DNA of 33,225 nt from assembly GCA_021822565.1 (NCBI GenBank), contig JAKAQM010000015.1, forward strand, positions 1-33,225, given 5' to 3'. Below the pieces are notes generated by a model that did no database searches, was not told where the DNA came from, and saw nothing but the letters and a program-made list of their open reading frames with translations. Within the stretch, counting starts at the first letter, position 1. The number at the start of each line of letters is the position of its first letter. The translations under genes and the position numbers were made by a program. The DNA is from Actinomycetes bacterium. Lineage in GTDB: Bacteria; Actinomycetota; Acidimicrobiia; Acidimicrobiales; RAAP-2. Shown in pieces: positions 13,271 to 20,856 of this stretch.

Positions 13271-14296
13271 TCAGTGCCGTCCTGCTCGTGCGCGCACGGC
13301 CATCGACGGCACCCGCTCCCCTTGGTCCTCCCGGATCTGACGGCCCGTGAAGTGCAAGAAGACGTCGTCGAGCGTGGGCCGGTGGACATGGACGTTGCTG
13401 ACCGGGACGCCTGCGATCTCGATGAGCCGTGCGACCTGCGACTCTCCGTCGGTGGTGAACACGACGACCGCCTCCCCGCCCTCCTGGCACCGGGACCCGG
13501 CGGCGGCGAGACGCGACGCCGCCAGCGCGTTGTCCGCCGTGGTGAGCTCGACCGTATCCTGACCCACCTTGCGCTTGAGCGCGTCCGGGCTGTCGAGCGC
13601 AACGATCTGGCCGTGGTCGATGATGGCGATGCGGTCCGCGTACTCGGCTTCGTCCATGTAGTGGGTGGTGAGCAGGATCGTCACGCCCTCCTCCTCGCGA
13701 AGCCGCTTGACGTCGTCCCACATGAGGGCCCTCGTCTGGGGGTCCAGACCCACGGTCGGCTCGTCGAGGAAGAGCACGGTGGGGGTATGGAGCATGCCCC
13801 GAGCGATCTCCAGCCTCCGGGCCATCCCGCCGGAGAACGTCGAGACCAGGTCCTTCCGGCGCCCTTCGAGCGCCACGAGCCGTAGGACCCGGTCGATGCG
13901 GGCATCGACCTCGTGCCTCGGCACGCGGTAGAGGACTGCGTGGAACCGGAGGTTCTCCTCGGCGGTGAGCTGGTCGTCGAGCGTCTGCTCCTGGAAGACG
14001 AGCCCGATCCGACGGCGGACCGCCTTTGGTTGGCGGCGCACGTCGAAGCCGCCGACCCTCGCAGTGCCGTCGGTGGGGAGGGCGAGGGTACAGAGCATCT
14101 TTATGGTGGTGCTCTTTCCTGCGCCGTTCGGGCCGAGCAGGGCGAAGATCTCGCCGCGACCGACGTCGAAGGAGACCCCCTTCACTGCTTCCACGACGCC
14201 GTAGCGCTTGACGAGGCTCGACACCTCGACAGCGAGCGTCCGACCCGCTGCGGCTGAAGCTGCAGCAGGCTCGGCGATCGTCGTCACGGCGGGCAT
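13271..14296 (-). CDS. ABC transporter ATP-binding protein (DrrA-like)
   Basis: A 341-aa ATPase. Visible elements are Walker A GPNGAGKST, Q-loop VFQEQTLDD, signature FSGGMARRLEIARGML, Walker B VLFLDEPTVGLDPQTR and the H-loop LLTTHYMDEAE. The extra C-terminal domain of about 90 residues ends with RPTLDDVFLHFTGR, the DrrA-CTD signature of daunorubicin-type exporters. It energises the downstream permease. ATG 14296 is chosen (AAAGGGG about 10 bases upstream); 22 more codons are open upstream. It is the first gene of a minus-strand run followed by permease, Bpa-like, cysteine hydrolase and BON-DUF2267, and is divergent from the alkylation-repair pair. Confidence 0.93.
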   Translation of the reverse strand: MPAVTTIAEPAAASAAAGRTLAVEVSSLVKRYGVVEAVKGVSFDVGRGEIFALLGPNGAGKSTTIKMLCTLALPTDGTARVGGFDVRRQPKAVRRRIGLVFQEQTLDDQLTAEENLRFHAVLYRVPRHEVDARIDRVLRLVALEGRRKDLVSTFSGGMARRLEIARGMLHTPTVLFLDEPTVGLDPQTRALMWDDVKRLREEEGVTILLTTHYMDEAEYADRIAIIDHGQIVALDSPDALKRKVGQDTVELTTADNALAASRLAAAGSRCQEGGEAVVVFTTDGESQVARLIEIAGVPVSNVHVHRPTLDDVFLHFTGRQIREDQGERVPSMAVRARAGRH

Positions 14297-14433
14297 GCGA
14301 TGAGATTTGCCCCTTTCGGGGTATCGACACAAGGGTCGAACGGCCCTGTGCTGGGGCGCCACCCCGCACCGAAGCCCGCGGCCATCGGTTGGCTGCGCTC
14401 GACCCGGTCACATTGCGAGCTCAGCCGGCCTCC

Positions 14434-14439
14434 TACACT
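14434..14439 (+). promoter_or_regulatory. Candidate -10 element TACACT for the ATL/alkA pair
   Basis: TACACT ends 8 bases before ATG 14448, fitting leaderless initiation; TTGCGA at 14413-14418 is a possible -35 at a short 15-base spacing. Confidence 0.4.
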
Positions 14440-14447
14440 CCCTCCAC

Positions 14448-14780
14448 ATGACGAGCGAACGCTGCTCCGAGGGGAAGCGTTGCGCCACTTCGCCGGGGGA
14501 GGTGCCGTCGGTGGCGGGCCGGCGCGCCGCGCAGATCCTCGCGACGGTGCGCGCCATCCCGCCGGGGTTCGTGCGCACCTACGGAGACGTCGATCCGAGG
14601 GCCCCGCGCCTCGTGGGGCACGTGCTCGCTGCGACGCGCGAGCGCGTGCCCTGGCACCGGGTGGTCCGAGCGGACGGGTCGGTCCCCATGGGCGATGCCC
14701 AGCGTGCTCGACTGCGGCGCGAGGGCGTGCCGCTGCGCGATGGCCGAGTCGACCTCGCCCGTGCACGGATGGCGGGATGA
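14448..14780 (+). CDS. Alkyltransferase-like protein (ATL, MGMT family)
   Basis: A 110-aa protein with the MGMT DNA-binding fold: AAQILATVRAIPPGFVRTYGDVD, RLVGHVLAAT, VPWHRVVRADGSVPMGD. In O6-alkylguanine-DNA alkyltransferases the last motif is PCHRV with the acceptor Cys. Here Cys is replaced by Trp (PWHRV), the mark of ATL proteins, which bind O6-alkylguanine without removing the alkyl group and pass it to nucleotide excision repair. The length fits ATL. ATG 14448 has no ribosome site but a TACACT box 8 bases upstream. Its stop overlaps the start of the AlkA-like gene (ATGA). Confidence 0.88.
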   Translation: MTSERCSEGKRCATSPGEVPSVAGRRAAQILATVRAIPPGFVRTYGDVDPRAPRLVGHVLAATRERVPWHRVVRADGSVPMGDAQRARLRREGVPLRDGRVDLARARMAG

Positions 14781-15427
14781 GCATCTCGTACGCCGGGGCG
14801 GCTCGTCTCCTCGCCGGGCGCGACCCGGTGATCGCCCGGCTCCACGAAGAGGTCGGGGCGCCGCGGCTGCGCCCGCCCCTCGGGAGTCATTTCGACGCGC
14901 TGGCGCGGGCGATCGTCTACCAGCAGCTCGCCGGCTCCGCCGCCGCGGCGATCCATGGCCGGCTGCTTGCGTGCCTGGGGGGTGGAGCGGAGCCCGAGCG
15001 GCTGCTCGAGCTCTCCGACGCGCAGCTGCGCTCGGTGGGACTGTCCGCCGCCAAGGCGGCGTCGCTGCGGGATCTGGCGTCGAAGGTGCTCGACGGCACC
15101 ATCGGGCTCGAACGCGCAGAGCTCGACCGAGAAGGTGACGACGAGCTCATCGCACGCCTTTCCAGCGTGCGGGGCATCGGCAAGTGGACGGCGGAGATGT
15201 TCCTCATGTTCCAGCTCCGCCGCCTCGACGTGTGGCCGACGGGGGACCTCGGGGTCCGCCGCGGCTACGGCCTCGCGTGGAACGTGCCGAGGCCGAGTGC
15301 CCGAGAGCTGGACCCGCTCGGCGACTCCTACCGGCCATACCGGTCAGTGGTCGCGTGGTATTGCTGGCGGGCGGTCGAGCGCTGTGCCCGGGACGATCGC
15401 AGCACCGAGAGCGCGGTCACGGGGTGA
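14777..15427 (+). CDS. alkA: DNA-3-methyladenine glycosylase II (AlkA-type HhH-GPD)
   Basis: A 216-aa base-excision repair glycosylase. The core matches AlkA: ALARAIVYQQLAGSAAAAIHGRL, QLRSVGLSAAKAASLRDLA, the helix-hairpin-helix LSSVRGIGKWTAEMFLMF, and VWPTGDLGVRRGYG with the catalytic Asp. It removes N3-methyladenine and related alkylated purines. The N-terminal TBP-like domain of E. coli AlkA is absent, as in the short bacterial type. The ATG overlaps the ATL stop, so both proteins are probably made together as an alkylation-damage pair that covers O6-guanine and N-purine lesions. The track's upstream start at 14300 reads through the ATL gene in another frame. Confidence 0.92.
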   Translation: MSISYAGAARLLAGRDPVIARLHEEVGAPRLRPPLGSHFDALARAIVYQQLAGSAAAAIHGRLLACLGGGAEPERLLELSDAQLRSVGLSAAKAASLRDLASKVLDGTIGLERAELDREGDDELIARLSSVRGIGKWTAEMFLMFQLRRLDVWPTGDLGVRRGYGLAWNVPRPSARELDPLGDSYRPYRSVVAWYCWRAVERCARDDRSTESAVTG

Positions 15428-15465
15428 CCGCACGGTCGCCCTGTGGAGCTCCAGGTAGCCGTGGC

Positions 15466-15509
15466 GCGCAGGATTCCCGAGGCCGCAGCGCAGGATTCCT
15501 CAGGCCGCA
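15466..15509. repeat. Imperfect 22-bp tandem duplication at the 3' end of the YceI gene
   Basis: GCGCAGGATTCC[CG]AGGCC-type units occur twice in tandem, differing at two bases. The second copy spans the YceI stop codon (15500-15502), and one of the differences removes the equivalent of TGA in the first copy. Confidence 0.85.
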
Positions 15510-16051
15510 AATGCCACCCGTGGGATGCGGACCGCCGAGATCTCGAATTCCAAGGTGACGTTCTCGCTCACGAGCACGCCGCCCGCCTCGAGCGCCAGGT
15601 TCCAGCTGACCCCCCGATCCTTTCGGTTGACCGAGGTCGACCCCTCGAAGCCGATCCGGGCGTTGCCCCAGGGGTCGATGACGTTCCCGGTGTGCTCCAG
15701 GTCGAAGGTGATGGGCTTGGTCACGCCTTTCAGCGTGAGATCGCCGGTGACCCGGTAGGAGGTTTCCGACAACGGCTCGACATTGGTCGAGGCGAAGGTG
15801 ATCTCGGGGTACTCGTCCATCGAGAAGAAGTCGTTGCTCCGCAGGTGCGCGTCGCGATCCGCGTTGCGAGTGTCGATGCTGGTCGCCTTGATCGTGAGCT
15901 GGAAGTGGGAATTCCCGGGATCTTCGGCGTCGAGGTACCCCGTGCCGTGGAGCTCGTCGAACGAGCCGCGCACCTTGGTCACCATGGCGTGACGGGCGAC
16001 GAACCCGATGCGTCTGCCAGCCCTTGGTCGACCCGCGCGCGCCGGTTCCAA
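15500..16051 (-). CDS. YceI-family lipid-binding-type protein (N-terminus uncertain)
   Basis: About 183 aa from TTG 16051. From residue 17 on it is a clear YceI lipocalin-like barrel: IGFVARHAMVTKVRGSFDELHGTGYL, ATSIDTRNADRDAHLRSNDFF, VTGDLTLKGVTKPITFDLEHTG, STSVNRKDRGVSWN, EFEISAVRI. YceI proteins bind polyisoprenoid or other lipids; most actinobacterial ones are cytoplasmic or of unknown role. The usual first strand (a Trp, then D..HS directly before IGF) is missing; instead there is an Arg/Pro-rich stretch. In the +1 frame just upstream, KGWQTHR ends where IGFVARH begins, so a small deletion or frameshift near 16008-16020 is possible. No ribosome site supports TTG 16051. Confidence 0.8.
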   Translation of the reverse strand: MEPARAGRPRAGRRIGFVARHAMVTKVRGSFDELHGTGYLDAEDPGNSHFQLTIKATSIDTRNADRDAHLRSNDFFSMDEYPEITFASTNVEPLSETSYRVTGDLTLKGVTKPITFDLEHTGNVIDPWGNARIGFEGSTSVNRKDRGVSWNLALEAGGVLVSENVTLEFEISAVRIPRVAFAA

Positions 16052-16258
16052 ACCTCGCCCTCGCCGTTCCCGAGCGCTGGTCCGAAGGTCGATGCGGCCC
16101 AGCCTGCAGGTCGCGCCCAGCCACGGCGGCGACGTGCTCTACGATGCGAGCGTGTCTCGCCTGGCTGCCCGGAAGCCGTGACGGAGGCATTCGCCGATTG
16201 GCGGAAGAAGAGCCTCTTCCTGGTGCCGGGGATCGTCGCGCCGGCGAGGCCGGCTTGG

Positions 16259-16263
16259 GGAGG
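16259..16263 (+). promoter_or_regulatory. Ribosome binding site deciding the PBP start
   Basis: GGAGG lies 7 bases before TTG 16271. An in-frame TAG at 16268-16270 excludes any earlier start, so TTG with this strong site is the only good choice. Confidence 0.75.
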
Positions 16264-16270
16264 AAGCTAG

Positions 16271-17803
16271 TTGGGGCGCCGGATCCGTTGGCTGGGGGTC
16301 GTGCTGGCCGTGTGCTTCGGCCTGGTCCTCGCCCAGCTCGTCAACATCCAGATGCGCCAAGCGCACGCCCTCGACGCGTCGCCGACAAACCCGCGGGTCG
16401 CGGCGAGCCAGTACGACAACCTGCGTGGTGACATCCTTGCTGCCAACGGCGAGATCCTGGCCCGCTCGGTGAAGGCTCCCAAGGGCTCTGGCCCCTACGA
16501 GTACCTGCGCCAGTACCCGACGGGATCGCTGTTCTCCCAGATCGTCGGCTACGACTCCCCCTACTACGGCACGAACGGCGTCGAGGGCGAGTACAACCAG
16601 TGGCTCGTTCCCCATGCCCAGTCGCCGCAGAACCTGGGGCAGGTCCTCACACCGCCCCCTCCGACCACGGACTCGGTCTCTCTCACGGTCGAGCCCTACC
16701 TGCAGGCGTTCGCCGCGCACGAGCTCACGACCATCCCTTCGGCGAACAAGGACGGCGCCATCGTCGTGCTGAAGCCGCAGACAGGGGCGGTCCTCGCGAT
16801 GGCCTCGAACCCCACCTACACACCCAGCCCGCTCGTCTCGCCGAACATCGCGACGGAGAAGGCGGCGGGCCATGCAGACTTCACAGTTCCCGATCACGAG
16901 GGCTTCTATCCGGCTGCGCCGGTCGCGACCTACGACCCGGAGCCGCCCGGCTCGACCTTCAAGGTCGTCACCACCACTGCCGTGTACAACCTGAAGCCGT
17001 CACTCGAGAGCTTCAACTATCCGACGCACCGGTGCACGACGCTGCCCGACTCGACAAAGCTGCTCTGCAACGACGCGACAAGTCCGGCTGGCGCCACGCC
17101 GTGCGGCGGCACCATCGCCCAGATGCTCCCGCCGTCGTGCGACCCGGGCTATGCAAACCTCGGTCTCGCCCTGGGCGGCACAGTCCTCTCTCGCCAGGCA
17201 GAGCTCTTCGGCTACAACCAGAGGCCGCCGATCGACCTTCCTGACTTCGTCGCCACGTCGACCTTCCCCGCTCCGGGGACATTCGCCCCGACAAAGCTCG
17301 GTCCTCCGGGGCTCGCGTACTCCGCCTTCGGGCAGCAGGACGTGAAGGCGACCGCGCTCCAGCAGGCCATGGTCGCCGCGGCGGTCGCCAACGGTGGCAA
17401 CCTCATGACGCCCCACGTCCTCTCCGTCATCCGCGATGCCAACGGCCAGGTCGTGAAGCGCTACCACCCGACGGTCTACGAGCACGCGATGACGGCCTCT
17501 GCGGCTGCTGAGGTCGGCAGGCTCATGCAGACGGTCGCCACCGCGCCCGACGGGACCGCGTACGGCATCTTCCCCCCGTCGCTCAGGGTCGCGGTGAAGA
17601 CCGGCACGGCGCAGACCGGCCTTCCGAACCTCACAGCGGACATCCACGACTGGATGATCGGGTTCGCGCCGTACACACACCCCGAGGTGGCGGTCTGCGT
17701 CATGGTGCCCTTCCAGCCGTCGGGCACCTACGGAGCCACCACGGCGGGACCGATCATGCGGGCGGTGCTGACAGCGGCGCTCCACCCACCCCCGGGCCAG
17801 TAG
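16271..17803 (+). CDS. pbpA: Class B penicillin-binding protein (PbpA-like transpeptidase), SxN motif altered
   Basis: A 510-aa peptidoglycan D,D-transpeptidase. A short cytoplasmic tail and a transmembrane anchor (WLGVVLAVCFGLVLAQLVNI) are followed by the PbpA-type non-catalytic region (LRGDILAANGEILARS, FSQIVGYDS) and a transpeptidase domain. Catalytic motifs are STFK with Ser228, S289-C-D291 at the SxN position, and KTGTAQ at 443-448. SxN usually ends in Asn (SCN in mycobacterial PbpA), so Asp is unusual. Length is as expected. TTG start with strong GGAGG. It is not next to ftsW/rodA or pknA/B, the usual context, and is followed by a flippase-like gene, which may hint at a separate envelope role. 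Confidence 0.9.
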   Translation: MGRRIRWLGVVLAVCFGLVLAQLVNIQMRQAHALDASPTNPRVAASQYDNLRGDILAANGEILARSVKAPKGSGPYEYLRQYPTGSLFSQIVGYDSPYYGTNGVEGEYNQWLVPHAQSPQNLGQVLTPPPPTTDSVSLTVEPYLQAFAAHELTTIPSANKDGAIVVLKPQTGAVLAMASNPTYTPSPLVSPNIATEKAAGHADFTVPDHEGFYPAAPVATYDPEPPGSTFKVVTTTAVYNLKPSLESFNYPTHRCTTLPDSTKLLCNDATSPAGATPCGGTIAQMLPPSCDPGYANLGLALGGTVLSRQAELFGYNQRPPIDLPDFVATSTFPAPGTFAPTKLGPPGLAYSAFGQQDVKATALQQAMVAAAVANGGNLMTPHVLSVIRDANGQVVKRYHPTVYEHAMTASAAAEVGRLMQTVATAPDGTAYGIFPPSLRVAVKTGTAQTGLPNLTADIHDWMIGFAPYTHPEVAVCVMVPFQPSGTYGATTAGPIMRAVLTAALHPPPGQ

Positions 17804-17851
17804 CTTCGGTCGCCGTCCGGGGCGTACCCCCTGGGCTGGGCGAGAGCGGGG

Positions 17852-17859
17852 AATACTCT
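17852..17859 (+). promoter_or_regulatory. Candidate -10 element (AATACTCT) for the flippase-like gene
   Basis: AATACT or TACTCT lies 5-7 bases before ATG 17865. This again has leaderless spacing, and no -35 is evident. Confidence 0.3.
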
Positions 17860-17864
17860 CGGGG

Positions 17865-19145
17865 ATGGCTGTCGGCGAGCCCGCGTTCCTCCCTACGGTG
17901 CCGGTCTCACCGACGGGTCACGGCGGTGCGGACGGCGAGGCGCCGGGCTCCCCCGAGGCCCCGGGCCACCACGTCGGCAAGTGGCGCTGGCCGCGTTGGC
18001 TGCCACCGCCGAAAGCCCTCCTCCTCGTCGTGATCGTGGTTGCCTTCGGGCTCCTCCTCTATCGCATCCGGGGAGATCTCGACACGGCCGTCCACCGCAT
18101 CAGCCCCGCCGGGCTCGTGTGGCTGCCCGCCGCGTTCGTCGCAGAAGCGGTCTCGTTCTTCGCCTATGCGCTGGTGCAGCGGCGGCTGCTCGCGGCCGGT
18201 GGGGCGCACATGACGCGCCGGACGGTCGTGAGCCTGACCGTTGCCGCGACGGGGATCTCCAACCTGGTGCCGGGTGGCATCGCGCCCTCGAGTGGGTGGC
18301 TCGTCAGCCAGTATCGCCGTCACGGGGTGCCGCTCCCGCTCGCGCTGTGGACCGTGCTCGCCGGTGGCTTCGCTGCGGGGATCTCCGTGCTGTTCCTCTG
18401 CCTGGTCGGCGCTGCCGTCGCCGGGCTGCTGGGCCCGGGCCCGTTTGCCGGCCTGCTGGTGCTTCTCGGTGGCGCCGCCGTTGCGGGTGTCGCCATCGCG
18501 CACCATCTCTCCGCGGTCAGAGATTGGCTCGAGCAAGAGCGGCGGCTGCCCGGACTGGGCCTGGCACGGCGCGTGGTCCACCATGCCGGAGACGTCTCGC
18601 ACTTCCGAGCGACGGTGTCGGGCGGCGCGCAGGTGTACGTGCTCAGCGTCCTCAACTGGATGCTCGACGTCGTGGTGCTCGCAACCGGGTTCGCGATCGT
18701 GGCCCTGCCGGTGCCGTGGCGAGCGCTGCTGTTCGCATACGCGGTCGCGCAGATCGCCGGCGCGCTCGCACCGGTGCCGGGAGGCATCGGGTTCGTCGAA
18801 GGCGGCATGATCGGCGCGCTGGCCCTCGCGGGGACCCCGCCGGGTGACGCCGTCGTGGCCACGGTGATCTACCGGCTCGTCACCACGCTCGGGATGGCCG
18901 GGATCGGCAGCCTGGCACTGGTCGTCGTGCAGCACAGGACGCCCACGCCCGCGCGGCTCACGGGCATCGCGGCCACCCTCATGCACCGCGGGGGACACGA
19001 CGAGCACGCGGGCCACTCGTCTCATGAGTCGTCGAAGGAGCAGGAGGAGAAGGAGCAGGAGGAGCAGGAGCAGGAGGAGCGGAAGGCAGAGGCGGATCCC
19101 GGCCAAGTGAGCGACGACGAGGTCCGGGACGACCAAGGGGGGTGA
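17865..19145 (+). CDS. LPG-synthase-type transmembrane (YbhN/flippase-like) protein with acidic tail
   Basis: A 426-aa integral membrane protein of the lysylphosphatidylglycerol synthase TM-region/UPF0104 family. A Pro/Gly-rich cytoplasmic head (about 45 residues) is followed by about eight hydrophobic segments, with the family landmarks TGISNLVPGGIAPSSGW and, near the end, ALAPVPGGIGFVEGGMIGAL. Relatives are thought to move lipids or polyprenyl-linked sugars across the membrane. No aminoacyl-transferase domain is attached, so it is not an LPG synthase itself. The C-terminus is unusual: a His-rich stretch (HRGGHDEHAGHSSHESS) leads into a Glu/Gln run from a GAG/CAG repeat. ATG 17865 has no good ribosome site. 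It lies 61 bases after the PBP gene and is probably linked to envelope assembly. Confidence 0.82.
   Translation: MAVGEPAFLPTVPVSPTGHGGADGEAPGSPEAPGHHVGKWRWPRWLPPPKALLLVVIVVAFGLLLYRIRGDLDTAVHRISPAGLVWLPAAFVAEAVSFFAYALVQRRLLAAGGAHMTRRTVVSLTVAATGISNLVPGGIAPSSGWLVSQYRRHGVPLPLALWTVLAGGFAAGISVLFLCLVGAAVAGLLGPGPFAGLLVLLGGAAVAGVAIAHHLSAVRDWLEQERRLPGLGLARRVVHHAGDVSHFRATVSGGAQVYVLSVLNWMLDVVVLATGFAIVALPVPWRALLFAYAVAQIAGALAPVPGGIGFVEGGMIGALALAGTPPGDAVVATVIYRLVTTLGMAGIGSLALVVVQHRTPTPARLTGIAATLMHRGGHDEHAGHSSHESSKEQEEKEQEEQEQEERKAEADPGQVSDDEVRDDQGG
19035..19080 (+). repeat. GAG/CAG/AAG codon repeat encoding a Glu/Gln-rich tail
   Basis: This purine-rich low-complexity run inside the flippase-like gene encodes KEQEEKEQEEQEQEE. 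It is strand-biased (almost no C/T apart from CAG), in contrast to the surrounding sequence. Confidence 0.8.
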
Positions 19146-19217
19146 GGCAAGCGGACGCCCGGCGGCGCGGCGCCGCGGCTCGAGCGCCCATCCGCGTCAG
19201 GGCGAGCGCCCCTCCCT

Positions 19218-19667
19218 TCAGCCGTCCGCGCGGCGGGCGACGAACACCGGGATCTCCCGAGTGGTGCGCTCCTGGTACTCCGCATAGGGGGGGTACGCCG
19301 CGACCGCCCGAGCCCACCACTCGGCCTTCTCCTCGCCGGTCACCTCGCGTGCGACGTAGTCGAAGGCTTCCGGGCCGTCCTGGATCATGAGCGCCGCAGG
19401 GTCGGCTTTCAGGTTCCAGTACCACTGCGGATGGTCCGGAGCGCCCCCCTTCGAGGCGACGAGCGCGTACTCACCGTCGTGCTCGACGCGCATGAGCGCG
19501 AACTTGCGGAGCTTGCCCGTCTTGGCTCCCCTCGACGTGACGATGACGACCGGCAGGCCGGTGTCCTGCAGCGTGTTGGCGCGCGTCCCTCCGGAACGCT
19601 CGTACTCCGCCACCTGGTCGCGCACCCACTCCGACGTCGACGGCTCGTACTCTCCGGTGAGGGGCAT
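19218..19667 (-). CDS. Nitroreductase/F420-dependent DDN-family oxidoreductase
   Basis: A 149-aa split-barrel protein of the deazaflavin-dependent nitroreductase (DDN) family. Family motifs include [63 protein letters not shown] and the C-terminal [26 protein letters not shown]. Relatives use reduced F420 (some use FMN or bind haem) to reduce quinones or xenobiotics at the inner side of the membrane. The KTGKLRK segment corresponds to the cofactor-phosphate-binding part of Ddn. ATG 19667 has AGGAGGT seven bases upstream, settling the start. It converges with the flippase gene and is divergent from the hydroxyacyl-CoA dehydrogenase gene. Confidence 0.9.
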   Translation of the reverse strand: MPLTGEYEPSTSEWVRDQVAEYERSGGTRANTLQDTGLPVVIVTSRGAKTGKLRKFALMRVEHDGEYALVASKGGAPDHPQWYWNLKADPAALMIQDGPEAFDYVAREVTGEEKAEWWARAVAAYPPYAEYQERTTREIPVFVARRADG

Positions 19668-19861
19668 CGTTGGACCTCCTTCGCGTCGTCGGCACAGGGT
19701 CATGGGCCTCTCGGAAGATACCCGCTGGGCTCTCCGACCCGCTCTCGGCCCCGTCGCCCGAGTGGGCTGGCGATGGCCGCACCGCTAGCATCCTTCGAGG
19801 TCGAAACGGCACGCCCGGACCGCCCGGACCGCCCGCAGCGCCCGAACGCAGGCTGGAGCGC

Positions 19862-19905
19862 CGGACGGGGCCGAGACAGAAGACGGACGGGGCCGAGACA
19901 GAAGA
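19862..19905. repeat. Perfect tandem duplication, 22 bp x 2
   Basis: Two exact copies of a 22-bp unit (beginning CGGACGGGGCCGAGACAG) end just before the ribosome site of the hydroxyacyl-CoA dehydrogenase gene. A shorter CGCCCGGAC repeat precedes them at about 19812-19834. Together they fill much of the 247-base divergent spacer. Confidence 0.95.
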
Positions 19906-19914
19906 GAGGTGACC

Positions 19915-20808
19915 GTGGTGGGAGCGGAGAGCATCCAGCGAGTCGGCGTGGTCGGTTGCGGGCTCATGGGCTCGGGCATCGCCGAAGTGTGCGCGCGCAA
20001 GGGACGGTCGGTGACCGTGGTGGAGCTCGACCCCGGCGCCCTCGCTCGCGGGCGGAGCCGCATCGAGACGTCGATTCGGCGAGCGGTCTCCGCCGGGAAG
20101 CTCTCCGAGGAGGAGGGTGAGGCGGCGCTCGGGCGCATGCAGCTCGTCACGGACATCGGCGCCCTCGCCGACGCCCAGCTGGTCGTCGAAGCCGTCATCG
20201 AGGCGGAGCCCGAGAAGGTGCGGGTCTTCGAAGCCTTGGACAAGGTGGTCGAGGCGCCCGACGCGCTGCTGACTTCCAACACCTCGTCCATCCCCATCAT
20301 GAAGCTCGCGATGGCGACCCAGCGCCCCGAGCAGGTCGTCGGGCTCCACTTCTTCAACCCCGTGCCGATCCTGCCGCTGGTCGAGGTGGTCGCTTCCCTC
20401 CTCAGCTCGGACGAGGCCATCGGCCGTGCCGAGCAGTTCGCGGTCGACGCGCTCGGCAAGCACGCGATCCGCTCGAAGGACCGCGCGGGCTTCATCGTCA
20501 ACGCGCTCCTCATCCCGTACCTGCTCTCTGCGATCCGCATGATGGAGTCGGGCTTTGCGACCCCCGAAGACATCGACACCGGGATGGTGAAGGGGTGCGC
20601 GCATCCGATGGGCCCGCTCGCGCTCACCGACCTCATCGGCCTCGACACGACGATGGCTGTCGCCAACTCCTTGTACGAGGAGTTCAAAGAGCCGCTCTAC
20701 GCCGCGCCGCCGCTGCTCGCGCGCATGGTGGACGCGGGGCTCCTCGGCAAGAAGACCGGACGCGGATTCTACGACTACTCCAGCGGGGAGGTGAAGGTCG
20801 CCCGCTGA
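19915..20808 (+). CDS. fadB2: 3-hydroxybutyryl-CoA / 3-hydroxyacyl-CoA dehydrogenase
   Basis: About 297 aa. An N-terminal Rossmann fold with GVVGCGLMGSGIAE binds NAD(P). Active-site features are SNTSS, GLHFFNPVP with the catalytic His, and FIVNALLIPYL; the C-terminal helical domain has DTGMVKGCAHPMGPLALTDLIGLD and ends GKKTGRGFYDYS. It oxidises (S)-3-hydroxyacyl-CoA or reduces acetoacetyl-CoA, in fatty-acid or butyrate/PHB-type metabolism. It is a stand-alone short type, not fused to a hydratase. GTG 19915 is preferred because GAGAGG lies 5 bases upstream; GTG 19909 (track) overlaps that site. No other beta-oxidation gene is adjacent. Confidence 0.93.
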   Translation: MVGAESIQRVGVVGCGLMGSGIAEVCARKGRSVTVVELDPGALARGRSRIETSIRRAVSAGKLSEEEGEAALGRMQLVTDIGALADAQLVVEAVIEAEPEKVRVFEALDKVVEAPDALLTSNTSSIPIMKLAMATQRPEQVVGLHFFNPVPILPLVEVVASLLSSDEAIGRAEQFAVDALGKHAIRSKDRAGFIVNALLIPYLLSAIRMMESGFATPEDIDTGMVKGCAHPMGPLALTDLIGLDTTMAVANSLYEEFKEPLYAAPPLLARMVDAGLLGKKTGRGFYDYSSGEVKVAR

Positions 20809-20856
20809 GGGGGTCTGCGGAGCGGGCCACGCGGCGCGAGGAGGTCGGATCGCCGC

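Noticed and set aside
15417-16190. 257-aa minus-strand ORF in another frame over YceI
   Set aside because: Not a separate gene, though its upstream part may contain the missing YceI N-terminus (see finding).
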